Source: Marinomonas ushuaiensis DSM 15871
Lineage (GTDB): Bacteria > Pseudomonadota > Gammaproteobacteria > Pseudomonadales > Marinomonadaceae
NCBI RefSeq assembly: GCF_000521805.1
Contig: NZ_JAMB01000004.1
Coordinates: forward strand, 1-64,000
DNA: 64,000 bases
Direction of reading: 5' to 3'
Positions 29,235-39,700 of this stretch are shown here, in pieces. Numbering within the stretch: position 1 is the stretch's first letter; every line of letters starts with the position of its first letter. The notes under the pieces were generated by a model, which ran no database searches, was not told the origin of the DNA, and saw only the letters and a program-made list of their open reading frames with translations. The translations under genes and the position numbers were made by a program.

Positions 29235-30731
29235 TTAGATTTTAAATACATTCGCTTTTGTTTGATATTCTTGAGTAACAGAATGAATTTCTTCACTATT
29301 TTTCGTAAGTTCTTGCATCAGCTCAGCAAGTAATTGGATCGCTTGTGCGTTTTCGCTGACTCTACTACTAATAGAAGTCATTACTTGTTCTTGTTCCGCT
29401 GAATCTTCGGCGATGCTCTGGCTAGATTGCATAATACTGGCCACATCTTTCGCTCGTTTCATTAAGCCTTCAGAAATCTCTAACGTATGGTTTACATTAA
29501 GTGTGGTCCTTTCTTGGCCACAAGCCATCGACTCAACGGTTTTATTTACGCTTTCATTTAGGTTAATCAGTACCTTTTCAATGTCATCAGTTGAGTCGCT
29601 AGAACGTTTCGCTAATGTACGAACTTCATCTGCCACGACGGCAAAACCACGGCCTGTTTCACCCGCTCGTGCGGCTTCAATTGCAGCGTTTAGCGCAAGT
29701 AAGTTGGTTTGCTCTGAAATACTGCGAATCGATTGGAGTAATTGAGTAATCGCATCAACATCTGTTGTTAAAGCTTGCAGTGAATCGGAAACAGAAGAGG
29801 TGTCTTTTGCTAAAAGCTCCATGTCTTTCATGATGGTCAAGGCTTGTTCACTGTCTTGAATCGTATCTTGTTCTAAGATTCGAACAACATCGGCAGATTG
29901 TGTGCTTTTTTGTGATACTAATTGGATCGATTGAGACACTTGCTCAGAAGCAATAGCAGTGTCTTGAGAGCGATACTTACTTGCTTCAACACTAATATTT
30001 GCTTCTTTCGTTGTTGTTTGAATCTGATTGCTAGAATTGACTAAAACAGTAGCAATATTACGGTAATCAGAAAACAGCGTAGACAACTTGTCTAGCAAGC
30101 TATTAAGAGAGATTTCAGCATTTGATGTAGGGTTGTTTACTCGAATAGAAAGATCATTGTCTTTTGATATTTTCTCAATAGTATTGGCAATATTTATATT
30201 GGTTGATGTCTCTTTTTTCATCAAGAAAGCCATATAAATTAATGCTGCTGCTTCCGAAATAGCAAACACACAATGCACAATCATAACGCCCATATTATGG
30301 TGACCAGAAAATATCATAATTGGCATATCACCAATATGAACACCCGCCATTTGAACAAACATGAAGCCAATATGATAAAGCGCTGTCGTCACGAGTGCTG
30401 CAAGAATAGGCTGCCATTTTTGGTAAATTAGAAAAATAACCATCGAGGCGAAAATATGGAAATGCATTTCAATCATGCCTAGCTGACTTTGAATCAGAGA
30501 GGATGAAACCAGCATCATAAATACGCCGGCTAAAATAGAGAAAGCCAAAGTACCTTTGAATAGACTGTAAGCTATTTGGGTGATAACAACCAAAATGATG
30601 GCAGCAACGAGAGTAAAAGAAAATAAGTTAGCGCCAATCAATCCACTGATTAATAAAACAGGAGCTTGTGCCATTAAGAATCGATAAATAAAGGCATCGT
30701 TTTTAAGAGTGTTTTGTTGCTGAGCGGTCAT
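29235..30731 (-). CDS. Methyl-accepting chemotaxis protein with His-rich membrane domain
   Basis: A 498-residue chemoreceptor. Residues 15-170 form five or six membrane helices instead of a periplasmic sensor, with histidines H90 and H92 (MHFHIF), H120, H144-H145 and H153. A HAMP-like linker follows ([23 protein letters not shown]). The cytoplasmic signalling domain carries the highly conserved tip [29 protein letters not shown] near 345-375. It should control CheA/CheW signalling at the pole. The ligand is unknown; the membrane module with conserved histidines could sense a metal, haem or redox state. No pentapeptide methylation tether is present at the C-terminus. Confidence 0.9.
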   Translation of the reverse strand: MTAQQQNTLKNDAFIYRFLMAQAPVLLISGLIGANLFSFTLVAAIILVVITQIAYSLFKGTLAFSILAGVFMMLVSSSLIQSQLGMIEMHFHIFASMVIFLIYQKWQPILAALVTTALYHIGFMFVQMAGVHIGDMPIMIFSGHHNMGVMIVHCVFAISEAAALIYMAFLMKKETSTNINIANTIEKISKDNDLSIRVNNPTSNAEISLNSLLDKLSTLFSDYRNIATVLVNSSNQIQTTTKEANISVEASKYRSQDTAIASEQVSQSIQLVSQKSTQSADVVRILEQDTIQDSEQALTIMKDMELLAKDTSSVSDSLQALTTDVDAITQLLQSIRSISEQTNLLALNAAIEAARAGETGRGFAVVADEVRTLAKRSSDSTDDIEKVLINLNESVNKTVESMACGQERTTLNVNHTLEISEGLMKRAKDVASIMQSSQSIAEDSAEQEQVMTSISSRVSENAQAIQLLAELMQELTKNSEEIHSVTQEYQTKANVFKI

Positions 30732-31108
30732 TGTGAATCCAAGTTGAGTTATTAAAGTGTAAACACTAGCTTTTAGCCAAACCCTATTTTATAAAATATT
30801 TCATTGTATAATGTCTTATTTTTGTAAGGAGCTGTAGGGGTTTGTAATAGTTGTTCGATCGGTCAGGATTATATTGATTGATCATATATTAGCCAATAGT
30901 TATTTATAGAAAAAGACACTCAAAATGTGTAATAAAAAAGTTTTTCAACAGTAATGGGATAAATAATGACCTATATCATATTTTTTAGTTTGTAATCATT
31001 ATCTTTAATAGTGGGTTTTGGTGCGTCATGGAAGGGAAAAAGATTACTTAACGATTAATCAAGTGGTTTTTGAGAAGTGAATAGTGCTTATAACAGTAAG
31101 GTATTAGA
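30732..31108. other. Intergenic space with no recognised gene
   Basis: This AT-rich stretch separates the divergent chemoreceptor and LRR-kinase genes. A TATAAT at 30807-30812 on the plus strand is the only promoter-like element, with no good -35. No convincing open frame or structured RNA was seen by eye. Confidence 0.5.
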
Positions 31109-31162
31109 ATGACAGAACATTTAATGGAAGAGCTTAACTTTGCAGACACTATCTCAACTTAA
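31109..31162 (+). CDS. Possible 17-residue upstream ORF overlapping the LRR kinase start
   Basis: ATG at 31109, preceded by TAAGG (31097-31101) at 7 nt, opens a 17-codon frame (MTEHLMEELNFADTIST) that stops at 31160-31162. It overlaps the TTG start of the kinase gene (31140) by 23 bp in another frame. It could couple translation, or be an accident of the leader. Confidence 0.35.
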   Translation: MTEHLMEELNFADTIST

Positions 31163-32381
31163 TAATGGCGAATTAAAGGGTGTGGCACGACTTCAATTAT
31201 CAGAAAGCCTAACGACTTTCCCAGTCGCTATTTTTGATCTTGCGGACTCGTTAGAAATTCTGGATTTATCAAATAATCAACTCAATGAATTACCAGACGA
31301 CCTTTATCGCCTTATCAATCTTCGTATTATTTTTTGTTCAAATAATCTGTTTACTGAGTTGCCCAAGGTGTTAGGGCAGTGCCAAAAGCTTGAGATGATT
31401 GGTTTTAAATCCAACCAAATTCAGACGGTGTCTTCGGAGTCTTTGCCAACTTGGACGCGCTGGTTAATACTGACTGATAACCAAATAACGTCATTGCCAG
31501 AAGATTTCGGACGACTAACACGAGTGAAAAAACTTGCCTTAGCGGGAAACCGACTGACATCTTTACCTGATTCCATAAAGCAGTGCGAAAGCTTAGAACT
31601 TGTACGTCTTGCCGCGAATCAATTAACTTCCTTTCCAATGCAGATTTTAAACTTGCCTCGTTTGGCTTGGCTCGCGTTTTCAGGGAATCCATTTTGCGCC
31701 AGCCGAGACCCACATAATGAATTTAAAACAGTAGCCTTTCGCGATCTCGCTTTGCATCAAGTGTTGGGGCAGGGTGCCTCCGGTGTTATTTCTTTAGCAA
31801 CTTGGAAGCATAGTGAATTCGATTTTCCTGAAGAGGTTGCTGTAAAGGTTTTCAAAGGCGAAGTCACCAGTGACGGTTATCCAGAAGATGAACTGGATGC
31901 TTGTTTAGCGGTTGGTCATCATGACAACTTAGTGACGCCATTAGCAAAATTAGAGGAGACAGATTGTTCTGCTTTGGTGATGGAATTAATTCCAGCCCAT
32001 TATACTAATCTAGGAATGCCGCCGAGTTTGGTGTCTTGCACACGAGATACCTTTACGGATGGTTTGTCTTTTTCAATCGAAAAAATTGCTCATATTATTA
32101 AGCAAGTTGATGATTTGGTTGCACACTTTCGTCTGCGAAAAGTCAGTCACGGTGATTTGTACGCACACAATGTATTGATTAGTGAAGAAGGTCATGTTTT
32201 GTTCGGTGACTTCGGTGCGGCGTCAAAATATGAAAATCTATCAGTAGAGCAGCAACAAGGTATTGAGAAGATAGAGCAGAGGGCACTTGGTTTCTTTATT
32301 GGTGACATGCTGAGTTTATGCGAAGAAAAGGATAAAGAGAGTCCTGTTTATAAAGCCTTAGAGTCTCGTCGTCTAAATTAA
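31140..32381 (+). CDS. Leucine-rich-repeat protein kinase
   Basis: A 413-residue protein with LRR repeats at about 15-185 (LxxLxLxxNxLxxLP units) joined to a Ser/Thr/Tyr-like kinase domain at 200-413. The kinase has GQGASG (G-loop, 210-215), VAVK (K236), HGDLYAHN (D339, N344) and DFG (357-359), so it looks catalytically competent. The activation segment and C-lobe are short, typical of this bacterial LRR-kinase family. The start is TTG at 31140: it begins MQTLSQL like relatives and GGAAGAG lies 7 nt upstream. Its target is unknown. No membrane segment or signal peptide is visible, so it is probably cytoplasmic. Confidence 0.88.
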   Translation: MQTLSQLNNGELKGVARLQLSESLTTFPVAIFDLADSLEILDLSNNQLNELPDDLYRLINLRIIFCSNNLFTELPKVLGQCQKLEMIGFKSNQIQTVSSESLPTWTRWLILTDNQITSLPEDFGRLTRVKKLALAGNRLTSLPDSIKQCESLELVRLAANQLTSFPMQILNLPRLAWLAFSGNPFCASRDPHNEFKTVAFRDLALHQVLGQGASGVISLATWKHSEFDFPEEVAVKVFKGEVTSDGYPEDELDACLAVGHHDNLVTPLAKLEETDCSALVMELIPAHYTNLGMPPSLVSCTRDTFTDGLSFSIEKIAHIIKQVDDLVAHFRLRKVSHGDLYAHNVLISEEGHVLFGDFGAASKYENLSVEQQQGIEKIEQRALGFFIGDMLSLCEEKDKESPVYKALESRRLN

Positions 32382-32421
32382 AAGCCAGTTGAAAAGAAGC
32401 GGTTATATAGTGAGTTTTAAA

Positions 32422-32463
32422 AAAATGCCCGCTCTTCAAGAGAGGAGCGGGCATTTCCATTTT
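32422..32463. terminator. Bidirectional terminator between LRR kinase and ribH
   Basis: AAATGCCCGCTC (32423-32434) pairs with GAGCGGGCATTT (32445-32456); A-run on the left and T-rich tail on the right, strongest for the minus strand (ribH). Confidence 0.85.
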
Positions 32464-32488
32464 AAAACGCATTATCAAAAGATAAGGT

Positions 32489-32977
32489 TTATAAAGCTTT
32501 CGCGCTTTCAGTCAAGCGAATCGCTTGGTCGCATGCGTTTGCAAGCTCGGCACCTTTTTTAACGAAGTGACGGCTAAAATAATCTTTGTGCTCGTCATGT
32601 TCATGGAAGTTATGCGGAGTCAGCACAGCGGTTAAAACCGGTACTTCCGTTTCCAATTGAACTTGCATGAGTGCATTACAGACAGTTTGAGCAACAAAGT
32701 CGTGACGATAAATACCGCCATCCACAACCAATGCGCTGCCAGCAATCGCAGCGTATTTACCACTTTTTGCTAATAGCTTTGCTTGTAGAGGGATTTCATA
32801 AGCGCCGGGTACAGGGATAACATCAATCAATGATGCATCATAACCGCGAGAAACCAATTCAGCTTTAAAGCTGTTGACGCAATTTAAGACAATTTCTTCG
32901 TGCCAGGTAGCGTGAAGAATCGCGATGCGTTTTGTTGCTGGTGTGAAATCAATGTGATTCGTTGAGCTCTGATTCAT
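32489..32977 (-). CDS. ribH: 6,7-dimethyl-8-ribityllumazine synthase (RibH2-like)
   Basis: A 162-residue lumazine synthase, the penultimate step of riboflavin synthesis. VVDGGIYRHDFVAQTV and VPVPGAYEIP are typical; the DGGIYRHDF form resembles the decameric RibH2 type rather than the usual GTPHFDYV-like icosahedral type. It stands alone behind an FMN riboswitch and a good promoter, so it responds to flavin supply independently of other rib genes. AGGA precedes the ATG by about 8 nt. Confidence 0.92.
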   Translation of the reverse strand: MNQSSTNHIDFTPATKRIAILHATWHEEIVLNCVNSFKAELVSRGYDASLIDVIPVPGAYEIPLQAKLLAKSGKYAAIAGSALVVDGGIYRHDFVAQTVCNALMQVQLETEVPVLTAVLTPHNFHEHDEHKDYFSRHFVKKGAELANACDQAIRLTESAKAL

Positions 32978-33099
32978 TTTAAAATCCTATAAATATAAGG
33001 TGAATCAGGGCGAACGGACAGGCAAATACACCATATTTACATGGCATACCTATTATACAAAGGTGCATAAATACAACTTTGTTTGAGGTTTTGTCTGAC

Positions 33100-33288
<189 letters not shown>

Positions 33289-33305
33289 AATTATCCGATG
33301 CGGCG

Positions 33306-33335
33306 AATATACTTGCTTTTATAATTGGCTGTCAA
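33306..33335 (-). promoter_or_regulatory. Sigma-70 promoter of the ribH riboswitch transcript
   Basis: On the minus strand TTGACA (33330-33335) and TATATT (33306-33311) have an 18-bp spacer; transcription would start near 33298, just before the riboswitch. Confidence 0.8.
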
Positions 33336-33556
33336 AGTGTAATCAGTGTTGAAATGTGGTCTTTTTAAGGAAACCTTACAAATAGTAAACACAGTGAACA
33401 TTTGAGTAACAAAAAGTAACCAATCGCACTGTTTTGGGTGTAGAGGATATAAATACGGCCGATATAGTATGGTGAAACTATATATGTTTGTTGAAATCAT
33501 ATTGTTCATCTAGAATTTTAATGTCGTTGGATTTAATAAGAATGGAGTCTCATATA

Positions 33557-33937
33557 ATGCAGATTAAAACATTACCTTTAACAATCTTATTTTTAAAAAA
33601 ATTACTTATCATTTCTTCTGTCGTGGTAATTACCGCCTGTAGTTCATCAAAGAAAGAGGATTTCTTTGATGAAAAAAATTACGAAATAGACGATGTCGTA
33701 CAAACAAATTCAGCTGTTTATTCATGTGATAACCATCCTCTCGGTATTTTCTTTCACGCAGAACAAGCACAGATTAATTGGAAAGATAAAACCTACAAGC
33801 TCAATCATGCGGTAAGTGCATCAGGCGCTTTTTACCTTGGGGAAGGCATCTCTTTCTGGATTCATGATAACAAAGCTGAGTTAGCGCTAAATAATATGGA
33901 TAAAACGGCCTGCCGTTTGATTCGCGTCGATTCTTAA
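33557..33937 (+). CDS. MliC-family lysozyme inhibitor lipoprotein
   Basis: A 126-residue lipoprotein with a lipobox ending at C28 (VVVITAC). The mature part carries an MliC-type domain: YSCDNHPLGIFF, then HAVSASGAFYLGEGISFWIHDNKAEL and a late TACR, where the SASGA..YxxxxxISFW pattern is the family hallmark. MliC proteins bind host or predator c-type lysozymes. The ATG at 33557 has GGAG 9 nt upstream. It is monocistronic and divergent from ribH. Confidence 0.85.
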   Translation: MQIKTLPLTILFLKKLLIISSVVVITACSSSKKEDFFDEKNYEIDDVVQTNSAVYSCDNHPLGIFFHAEQAQINWKDKTYKLNHAVSASGAFYLGEGISFWIHDNKAELALNNMDKTACRLIRVDS

Positions 33938-34057
33938 CCCATTTTCACCTGAACATATCTCACGTTAAATCTTGGTGTTTTCATCTCGTCGAACTGGTAA
34001 TCCGTGTACAATAGCGCCATTCGCGTTGCATGACGCCAGACTTAATGTAGAGATAGA

Positions 34058-34834
34058 ATGAGCAAGTTATTTGTAATGGGCATGGGGCCCGGTGATTTAG
34101 GCTTGGTTGCACCCAATGCAACCAAAGCATTAGCTGCCTGTACTGATTGGGTGGCGTATGGCTATTATTTAGAATTGCTAGGCGAATTGAGCGAAGGTAA
34201 AACCTTCCATGATTTACCGTTAGGCGAAGAAATTGGCCGAGCACGTTTGGCTTTGTCACTTGCGGCAGAAGGTAAAACAACTGCGCTTATTTCCAGTGGT
34301 GACATCGGAATTTATGCCATGGCGACCTTGGTGTTTGAATTGCTCGATTTACAGTTACAGGGTAAAGAAAACCATCCTGAATGGCTGGATGTTGATATTG
34401 AAGTGATTCCTGGTATTTCTGCAATGCAAGCGGGAGCCAGCCGAGTTGGTGCTATGCTAGGTCACGATTTCTGTACTATCTCTCTGTCTGATTTATTAAC
34501 CCCTTGGGAAACCATCGACAAACGTTTACATGCTTGTGGCGCAGGGGATTTTGTTGTGTCTTTTTATAATCCTGTTTCGAAAAAACGCGATTGGCAGCTG
34601 AATCACGCACGTGATGTCTTACTGCAATATCGTCCCGCTAGTACGCCAGTGATGATAGGTCGCCAACTGACGCGCCCAGAAGAAGAGATTACCTTCATCA
34701 CATTGGGCGAATTAGACGCCAAAGACGTGGACATGTTTACCATGGTCAGCGTCGGTAATTCGGATACTAAACACATAGTGAATGGCGAGAAAGAGTGGAT
34801 TTACACACCTCGCGGTTACTCTAAAAAGCTCTAA
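34058..34834 (+). CDS. cobJ: Precorrin-3B C17-methyltransferase
   Basis: A 258-residue SAM-dependent tetrapyrrole methylase that contracts the corrin ring by methylating C17 of precorrin-3B. It begins KLFVMGMGPGDLGLVAPNA and has YGYYLELL, GDIGIYAMATLVFE and FYNPVSKKRDWQL, characteristic of CobJ/CbiH. It is the first gene of the local cobalamin cluster and precedes cobM by 32 bp. No cobalamin riboswitch was found in the short upstream region. Confidence 0.95.
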   Translation: MSKLFVMGMGPGDLGLVAPNATKALAACTDWVAYGYYLELLGELSEGKTFHDLPLGEEIGRARLALSLAAEGKTTALISSGDIGIYAMATLVFELLDLQLQGKENHPEWLDVDIEVIPGISAMQAGASRVGAMLGHDFCTISLSDLLTPWETIDKRLHACGAGDFVVSFYNPVSKKRDWQLNHARDVLLQYRPASTPVMIGRQLTRPEEEITFITLGELDAKDVDMFTMVSVGNSDTKHIVNGEKEWIYTPRGYSKKL

Positions 34835-34866
34835 TATCTTTTTAAAAACTCGAAGAGTGACAACAA

Positions 34867-35658
34867 ATGACAGTTTATTTTATCGGCGCAGGTCCCGGTG
34901 ACCCGGATTTGATGACAGTGAAAGCGGTCAAAACCATGGAACGTTGTCCTGTTGTTTTGTACGCAGGTTCTTTGATTCCAACGCAAGTCATCGACAGTGT
35001 TCGTGATTCAGCCGAAGGCATTTATGACACGGCAGAAATGAATCTAGACGAAACCACCGCCGTGATTGAAAAAGCCGCCAAAGAAGGTAAAGACGTTGCG
35101 CGTTTGCAATGTGGTGACCCTGCTTTGTATGGCGCCATTGGCGAACAAATTCGTCGCTTGGAAGCACTCGATATTGATTACGAAGTGATTCCCGGTGTGA
35201 GCGCGGTTGCTGCATCGGCGGCGATGTTGAAAAAAGAATTAACGCTGTCTGGCGTATCTCAAACCGTCATCATGACGCGTTACGAAGGCAAAACACCTTT
35301 CCCAGAAAGAGAGCGTTTACCTGCATTGGCACAAAGTGGCGCGACCTTAGCGATTCATCTTGGTGTCACACGTATTCATAAAATCGTCGAGGAATTGATT
35401 CCTCATTATGGCGAAGATTGTCCTGTCGCGGTGTGCTATCGCACTAGCTGGCCAGACCAAGATTACGTGGTTGGCACCTTGTCCGACATTGTCGTGAAAG
35501 TGCGTGAGAAAAAATTCACTCGCACCAGCTTGATTCTTGTCGGTAAAGTTTTAGACACTGAAGACTTTGATGATTCGTATTTATACGACAAAGGCCAAGC
35601 GCATATTTTTCGTCCAATCCATAATTTGAAAAACAAAAAGCCAAAAGAGCAGGATTAA
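34867..35658 (+). CDS. cobM: Precorrin-4 C11-methyltransferase
   Basis: A 263-residue SAM-dependent methylase (CobM/CbiF) acting after CobJ. Typical features are YFIGAGPGDPDLMTVKA, GDPALYGA, EVIPGVSAVAASAA and TVIMTRYEGKTPFPE. It lies between cobJ and cobW with 2 bp before the latter, so the genes form one transcript. Confidence 0.95.
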   Translation: MTVYFIGAGPGDPDLMTVKAVKTMERCPVVLYAGSLIPTQVIDSVRDSAEGIYDTAEMNLDETTAVIEKAAKEGKDVARLQCGDPALYGAIGEQIRRLEALDIDYEVIPGVSAVAASAAMLKKELTLSGVSQTVIMTRYEGKTPFPERERLPALAQSGATLAIHLGVTRIHKIVEELIPHYGEDCPVAVCYRTSWPDQDYVVGTLSDIVVKVREKKFTRTSLILVGKVLDTEDFDDSYLYDKGQAHIFRPIHNLKNKKPKEQD

Positions 35659-35660
35659 TC

Positions 35661-36743
35661 ATGCAACTTAATAAAATTCCAACAACGATTGTCACAGGTT
35701 TTTTAGGCAGTGGTAAAACCACTTTATTGTCCAATGTATTGAAACAAGCGGCAGGCAAACGAATCGCCGTTATTGTTAATGAGTTTGGCGAACTGGATAT
35801 CGATTCCGATTTGTTGCGTTCTTGTCCACTTGATTGCCCAGAAGGCGAAGAAGAAAGCGGACAACGCAGCGACGATGGCTTTTACGAATTAGCCAATGGT
35901 TGTATTTGCTGCACGGTAGAAGAAGAATTTTTACCTGTGATGGAACAACTTGTCGCGCGCCGTGGCGATATCGATCACATATTAATTGAAACCAGCGGAT
36001 TGGCCTTACCAAAACCTTTGGTACAAGCCTTTAACTGGCCGGGTATCAAAGAACATTGCACCGTCGACGCTGTCATTACCGTAGTTGATGGTGCGGCTGT
36101 TGCCGCCGGTCGTTTTGCCCATGATGAAGACAAGGTTCAAGACCAACGCCAAGCAGACGAAAGCCTTGATCACGACCCAAGCCTACAAGAATTATTAGAT
36201 GATCAGCTCAGCGCAGCGGATCTAGTCGTTGTCAGTAAAAACGATTTACTCGACGAAGACGCTCGTGCTCGGGTACAAAAAATCATCGCCCATAAAGTGC
36301 CAAACACCGTAAAAACGGTCTATATCGAAAACGGTGAAGCGGCGTTAGACGTTTTGCTTGGCATTGATGCCGCGTCAGAAGCGCATATTGATCATGTCCA
36401 TAATCATCACGACCATCATCATGCACACGGCGCACATCACGATCACGCCCATGATCACTTTGATTCCTTCGTCATTACCTTAGGCGAAGTGCAATCTGAC
36501 TTGTTGCAAGAAACCCTAACTCAGCTGGTGGAAGAAAATAATATCTTCCGCGTAAAAGGCTTTGCTGCCGTTCATGGCAAACCAATGCGCCAAGTATTTC
36601 AAGTGGTTGGCACGCGTTTAGATCGCTACTTTGACCGTCTATGGCAACCAGAAGAAGCTCGTAAAACGCAATTAGTCTTCATTGGTAAAGGCATCAAAAA
36701 AGAAGAAATTGAAAACATTCTATATGATGCGTTAAGCGCGTAA
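35661..36743 (+). CDS. cobW: CobW GTPase, cobalamin-linked metallochaperone
   Basis: A 360-residue G3E GTPase. P-loop GFLGSGKT is at 13-20 and the metal-binding GCICC at 80-84 (C81, C83, C84), with a His-rich tract near residues 240-265. CobW proteins are thought to deliver cobalt for the CobN chelatase. Its position directly before cobN supports this role. The C-terminal CobW_C domain is present (KGFAAVHGKPMRQVFQVVG). Confidence 0.95.
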   Translation: MQLNKIPTTIVTGFLGSGKTTLLSNVLKQAAGKRIAVIVNEFGELDIDSDLLRSCPLDCPEGEEESGQRSDDGFYELANGCICCTVEEEFLPVMEQLVARRGDIDHILIETSGLALPKPLVQAFNWPGIKEHCTVDAVITVVDGAAVAAGRFAHDEDKVQDQRQADESLDHDPSLQELLDDQLSAADLVVVSKNDLLDEDARARVQKIIAHKVPNTVKTVYIENGEAALDVLLGIDAASEAHIDHVHNHHDHHHAHGAHHDHAHDHFDSFVITLGEVQSDLLQETLTQLVEENNIFRVKGFAAVHGKPMRQVFQVVGTRLDRYFDRLWQPEEARKTQLVFIGKGIKKEEIENILYDALSA

Positions 36744-36757
36744 GAAAGAGTCGAAAT

Positions 36758-39700
36758 ATGCATTTATTGGCGGCCAAACCGGGTGGATTCGTAGACGATG
36801 AAGGCATTGTCGATCTCGGGCAATCACCAGCGAATTTGGTGATATTGGCCGCGGCCGATTCTGTTTTAGGCGCGCTAGGCAATGCGCTTGATCAGGTCGT
36901 GAAAAATGTTTCAGAAGACGTCTTTCCGACTGTTCGCCTTGCGAATTGGATGCAGCTGGTGAAACCTGCCGCTTATGATTTGTACGAGCATAAAGTGTTG
37001 GAACACGCGACTGTCGTCGTGGTTTCCTTGTTAGGCGGCGAGCATTATTGGTCCTACGGGTTTCAACAGTTACAAGTCTGGGCGAAAGCCAAACCCAATC
37101 GCACCTTGATTGTGGTTCCCGGTGATGACACGCCAGATCCTGCCTTAATGGCGGCGTCTAATACCGAGATGGAAAACGCCCATCGAGTATGGCGTTACCT
37201 TCGAGAAAGTGGACAAGACAACAGCGAACAGCTTTTCCATTTCCTTGCGAGTCAATACTTTCGTCTAAGCACAGAATGGCGAGAGCCAGCACCTTTACCA
37301 TCAGCTCTGATTTACCATAACGGCAAAGCCTCCAGCTTGATTGAATGGCAAAGCCATTATGAAGCCGCCTTATTGACTCATCCTGTTGTGCTGGTGGTGT
37401 TTTATCGCTCCCATTTGCAAAGTGGCAACACGACAATGTTTGATGATTTGTTGTCGATCATTGAAGAAGAAGGCATGTTGCCGCTGGCGATTGCGGTCAG
37501 CTCGCTAAAAGACCAGGTCTCTGTTGAACTGGTCGAAACTCTTGCAGAACAAACCCAAGCCAAGGTCATTTTAAACACCACAGGTTTTGCCGCGAATCGT
37601 GTTGGCAGTCCAGATTTGGCGTCCGAACCAACCGATTTTCAATCGGCGTTTAACTTATCCATTCCTGTGTTGCAGCTTATTTTATCGGGCAGTACGCAAG
37701 ACGATTGGGAAAACCAAACACAAGGTTTGCGCAGTCGTGATGTTGCTATGCAAATCGTCTTGCCCGAAATGGATGGCCGTATTATTACCCGCGCCGTCAG
37801 CTTTAAGGCCTTGAGCCACTACAATGACGCAGCGCAAATCGATTTGATTCGTTATGAACTTCACCCAGAGCGAGCGCGTTTTGTGGCGCAACTCGCCAAC
37901 CGTTATGCAAACTTAGCGAACAAACCCAATGCCGAAAAACGCATCGCGTTTGTCTTGGCGAATTACCCAACCAAAGACGGACGCATTGGCAATGGCGTGG
38001 GTTTAGACACGCCAGCATCGACAATTAACTTGCTCAAGGCCTTAGAAGGCGCGGGTTATCCAATCGCTAATGTGCCAGATCACGGCAACGCCTTGATTGA
38101 GGAATTGCTTGGCGCGGTAACGAACAATCCAAACACCTTGCACGAACGCGGTTGCTGGCAGAGTTTGGCGTTGGAAGATTACCTTCATTATTTTTACCAG
38201 TTGCCTTTAGAAAGCCAAAACGCCGTTTGGGATCGTTGGGGGCCACCAGAAGACGACCATAAATGCCGCGAACAAAACGGCGAACGTCGCATTATGTTAG
38301 CCGGCATTCGCCTTGGTGAAACCTTTGTTGGTATTCAACCAGCGCGCGGCTTTAACCTTGATTTACTCGCCAACTATCACGACCCAGATTTGATTCCGCC
38401 GCACAGTTACTTGGCGTTTTATTTCTGGCTTCGTCATGTTTATAAAGTGGACGCCTTTGTTCATGTTGGCAAACATGGCAACTTGGAATGGTTGCCGGGC
38501 AAAGGCACCGCGTTATCTGATCAATGTTGGCCAGACATCGCGCTTGGCCCCATGCCGAATTTTTACCCTTTCATCGTCAATGATCCGGGCGAGGGCGCGC
38601 AAGCCAAACGCCGAACCCAAGCCACGATTATTGATCATTTAATGCCACCTATGACACGCGCTGAAACCTACGGCGAGATGGCGGAATTAGAAAACTTAGT
38701 AGACGAATATTACCAAGCCATGGGAATGGATATTCGTCGAGAAACCTGGCTGCGCGAACAGATATTAGAAAAAGTCCAAAGCTCTCATTTATTAGAAGAG
38801 TTGTCAGGAATCGAAACCACTGGCGATAAAAACAGCGATGACGATTCCGTATTGGAAGGCTTAGATACCTATTTATGTGAGATAAAAGAATCACAAATTC
38901 GTCATGGTTTACATCGCCTTGGCGAGTTACCAGAAGACGACAAACTCGCCGATACGCTGGTGGCGTTATTGCGATTACCGCGAGGAAACGAAACAACCAG
39001 CCAAGGCATTCTTCATGCCTTAGTCAAAGATTTTGAGCTTAAAGACGTTGAGTTGGACGGTTCAGCACTGAAAAGTGAAAACGATTTCGATCCAATGCAA
39101 AGCCTTCGCACACCTTGGCTTGCTAAAAAACCAGATGAATTGTTGGCGATCAGCGACGAAGCATGGCGAACCCACGCCGACACCAAAGAGCGACTGGAAT
39201 TGTTTGCCAAGCAATTGGTACTGAGTTATTTAATTCAAAATAATTCTACTGTGGACTTAATGGGCCCTTATCCACAAACGGCGATACTGTTATCGCACAG
39301 TAAAAAAACACTCATGCGCGCCTTAGAACAAAGCGCACAAGACGAAATTCAAGCCTTGTTAATGGGATTAGAAGGCGGCTTTATTCCACCGGGGCCAAGT
39401 GGCGCGCCAACACGAGGGCGCCTCGATACCTTGCCAACAGGACGTAATTTCTTCTCGGTTGATAATCGTGCGATTCCATCACCAGCCGCGTGGGCGATTG
39501 GACAGCAATCCGCAGAAGCCTTGGTGCAACGACATTTACAAGAACACGGCGATTACCCGAAAGACTTAGGTTTGTCCGTTTGGGGAACCGCGACCATGCG
39601 AACCGGCGGCGACGATATTGCCCAAGCCTTCTCGCTCATGGGGGTTCGTCCTATTTGGGCAGCGGGATCAAACCGCGTCACCGATTTTGAAATCTTGTCA

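Noticed and set aside
33291..33509. Minus-strand frame in the ribH promoter region
   Set aside because: It lies over the promoter and riboswitch start and has no homology or ribosome site.
33938..34057. Cobalamin riboswitch before cobJ
   Set aside because: The short upstream region lacks the B12-box and the needed length.
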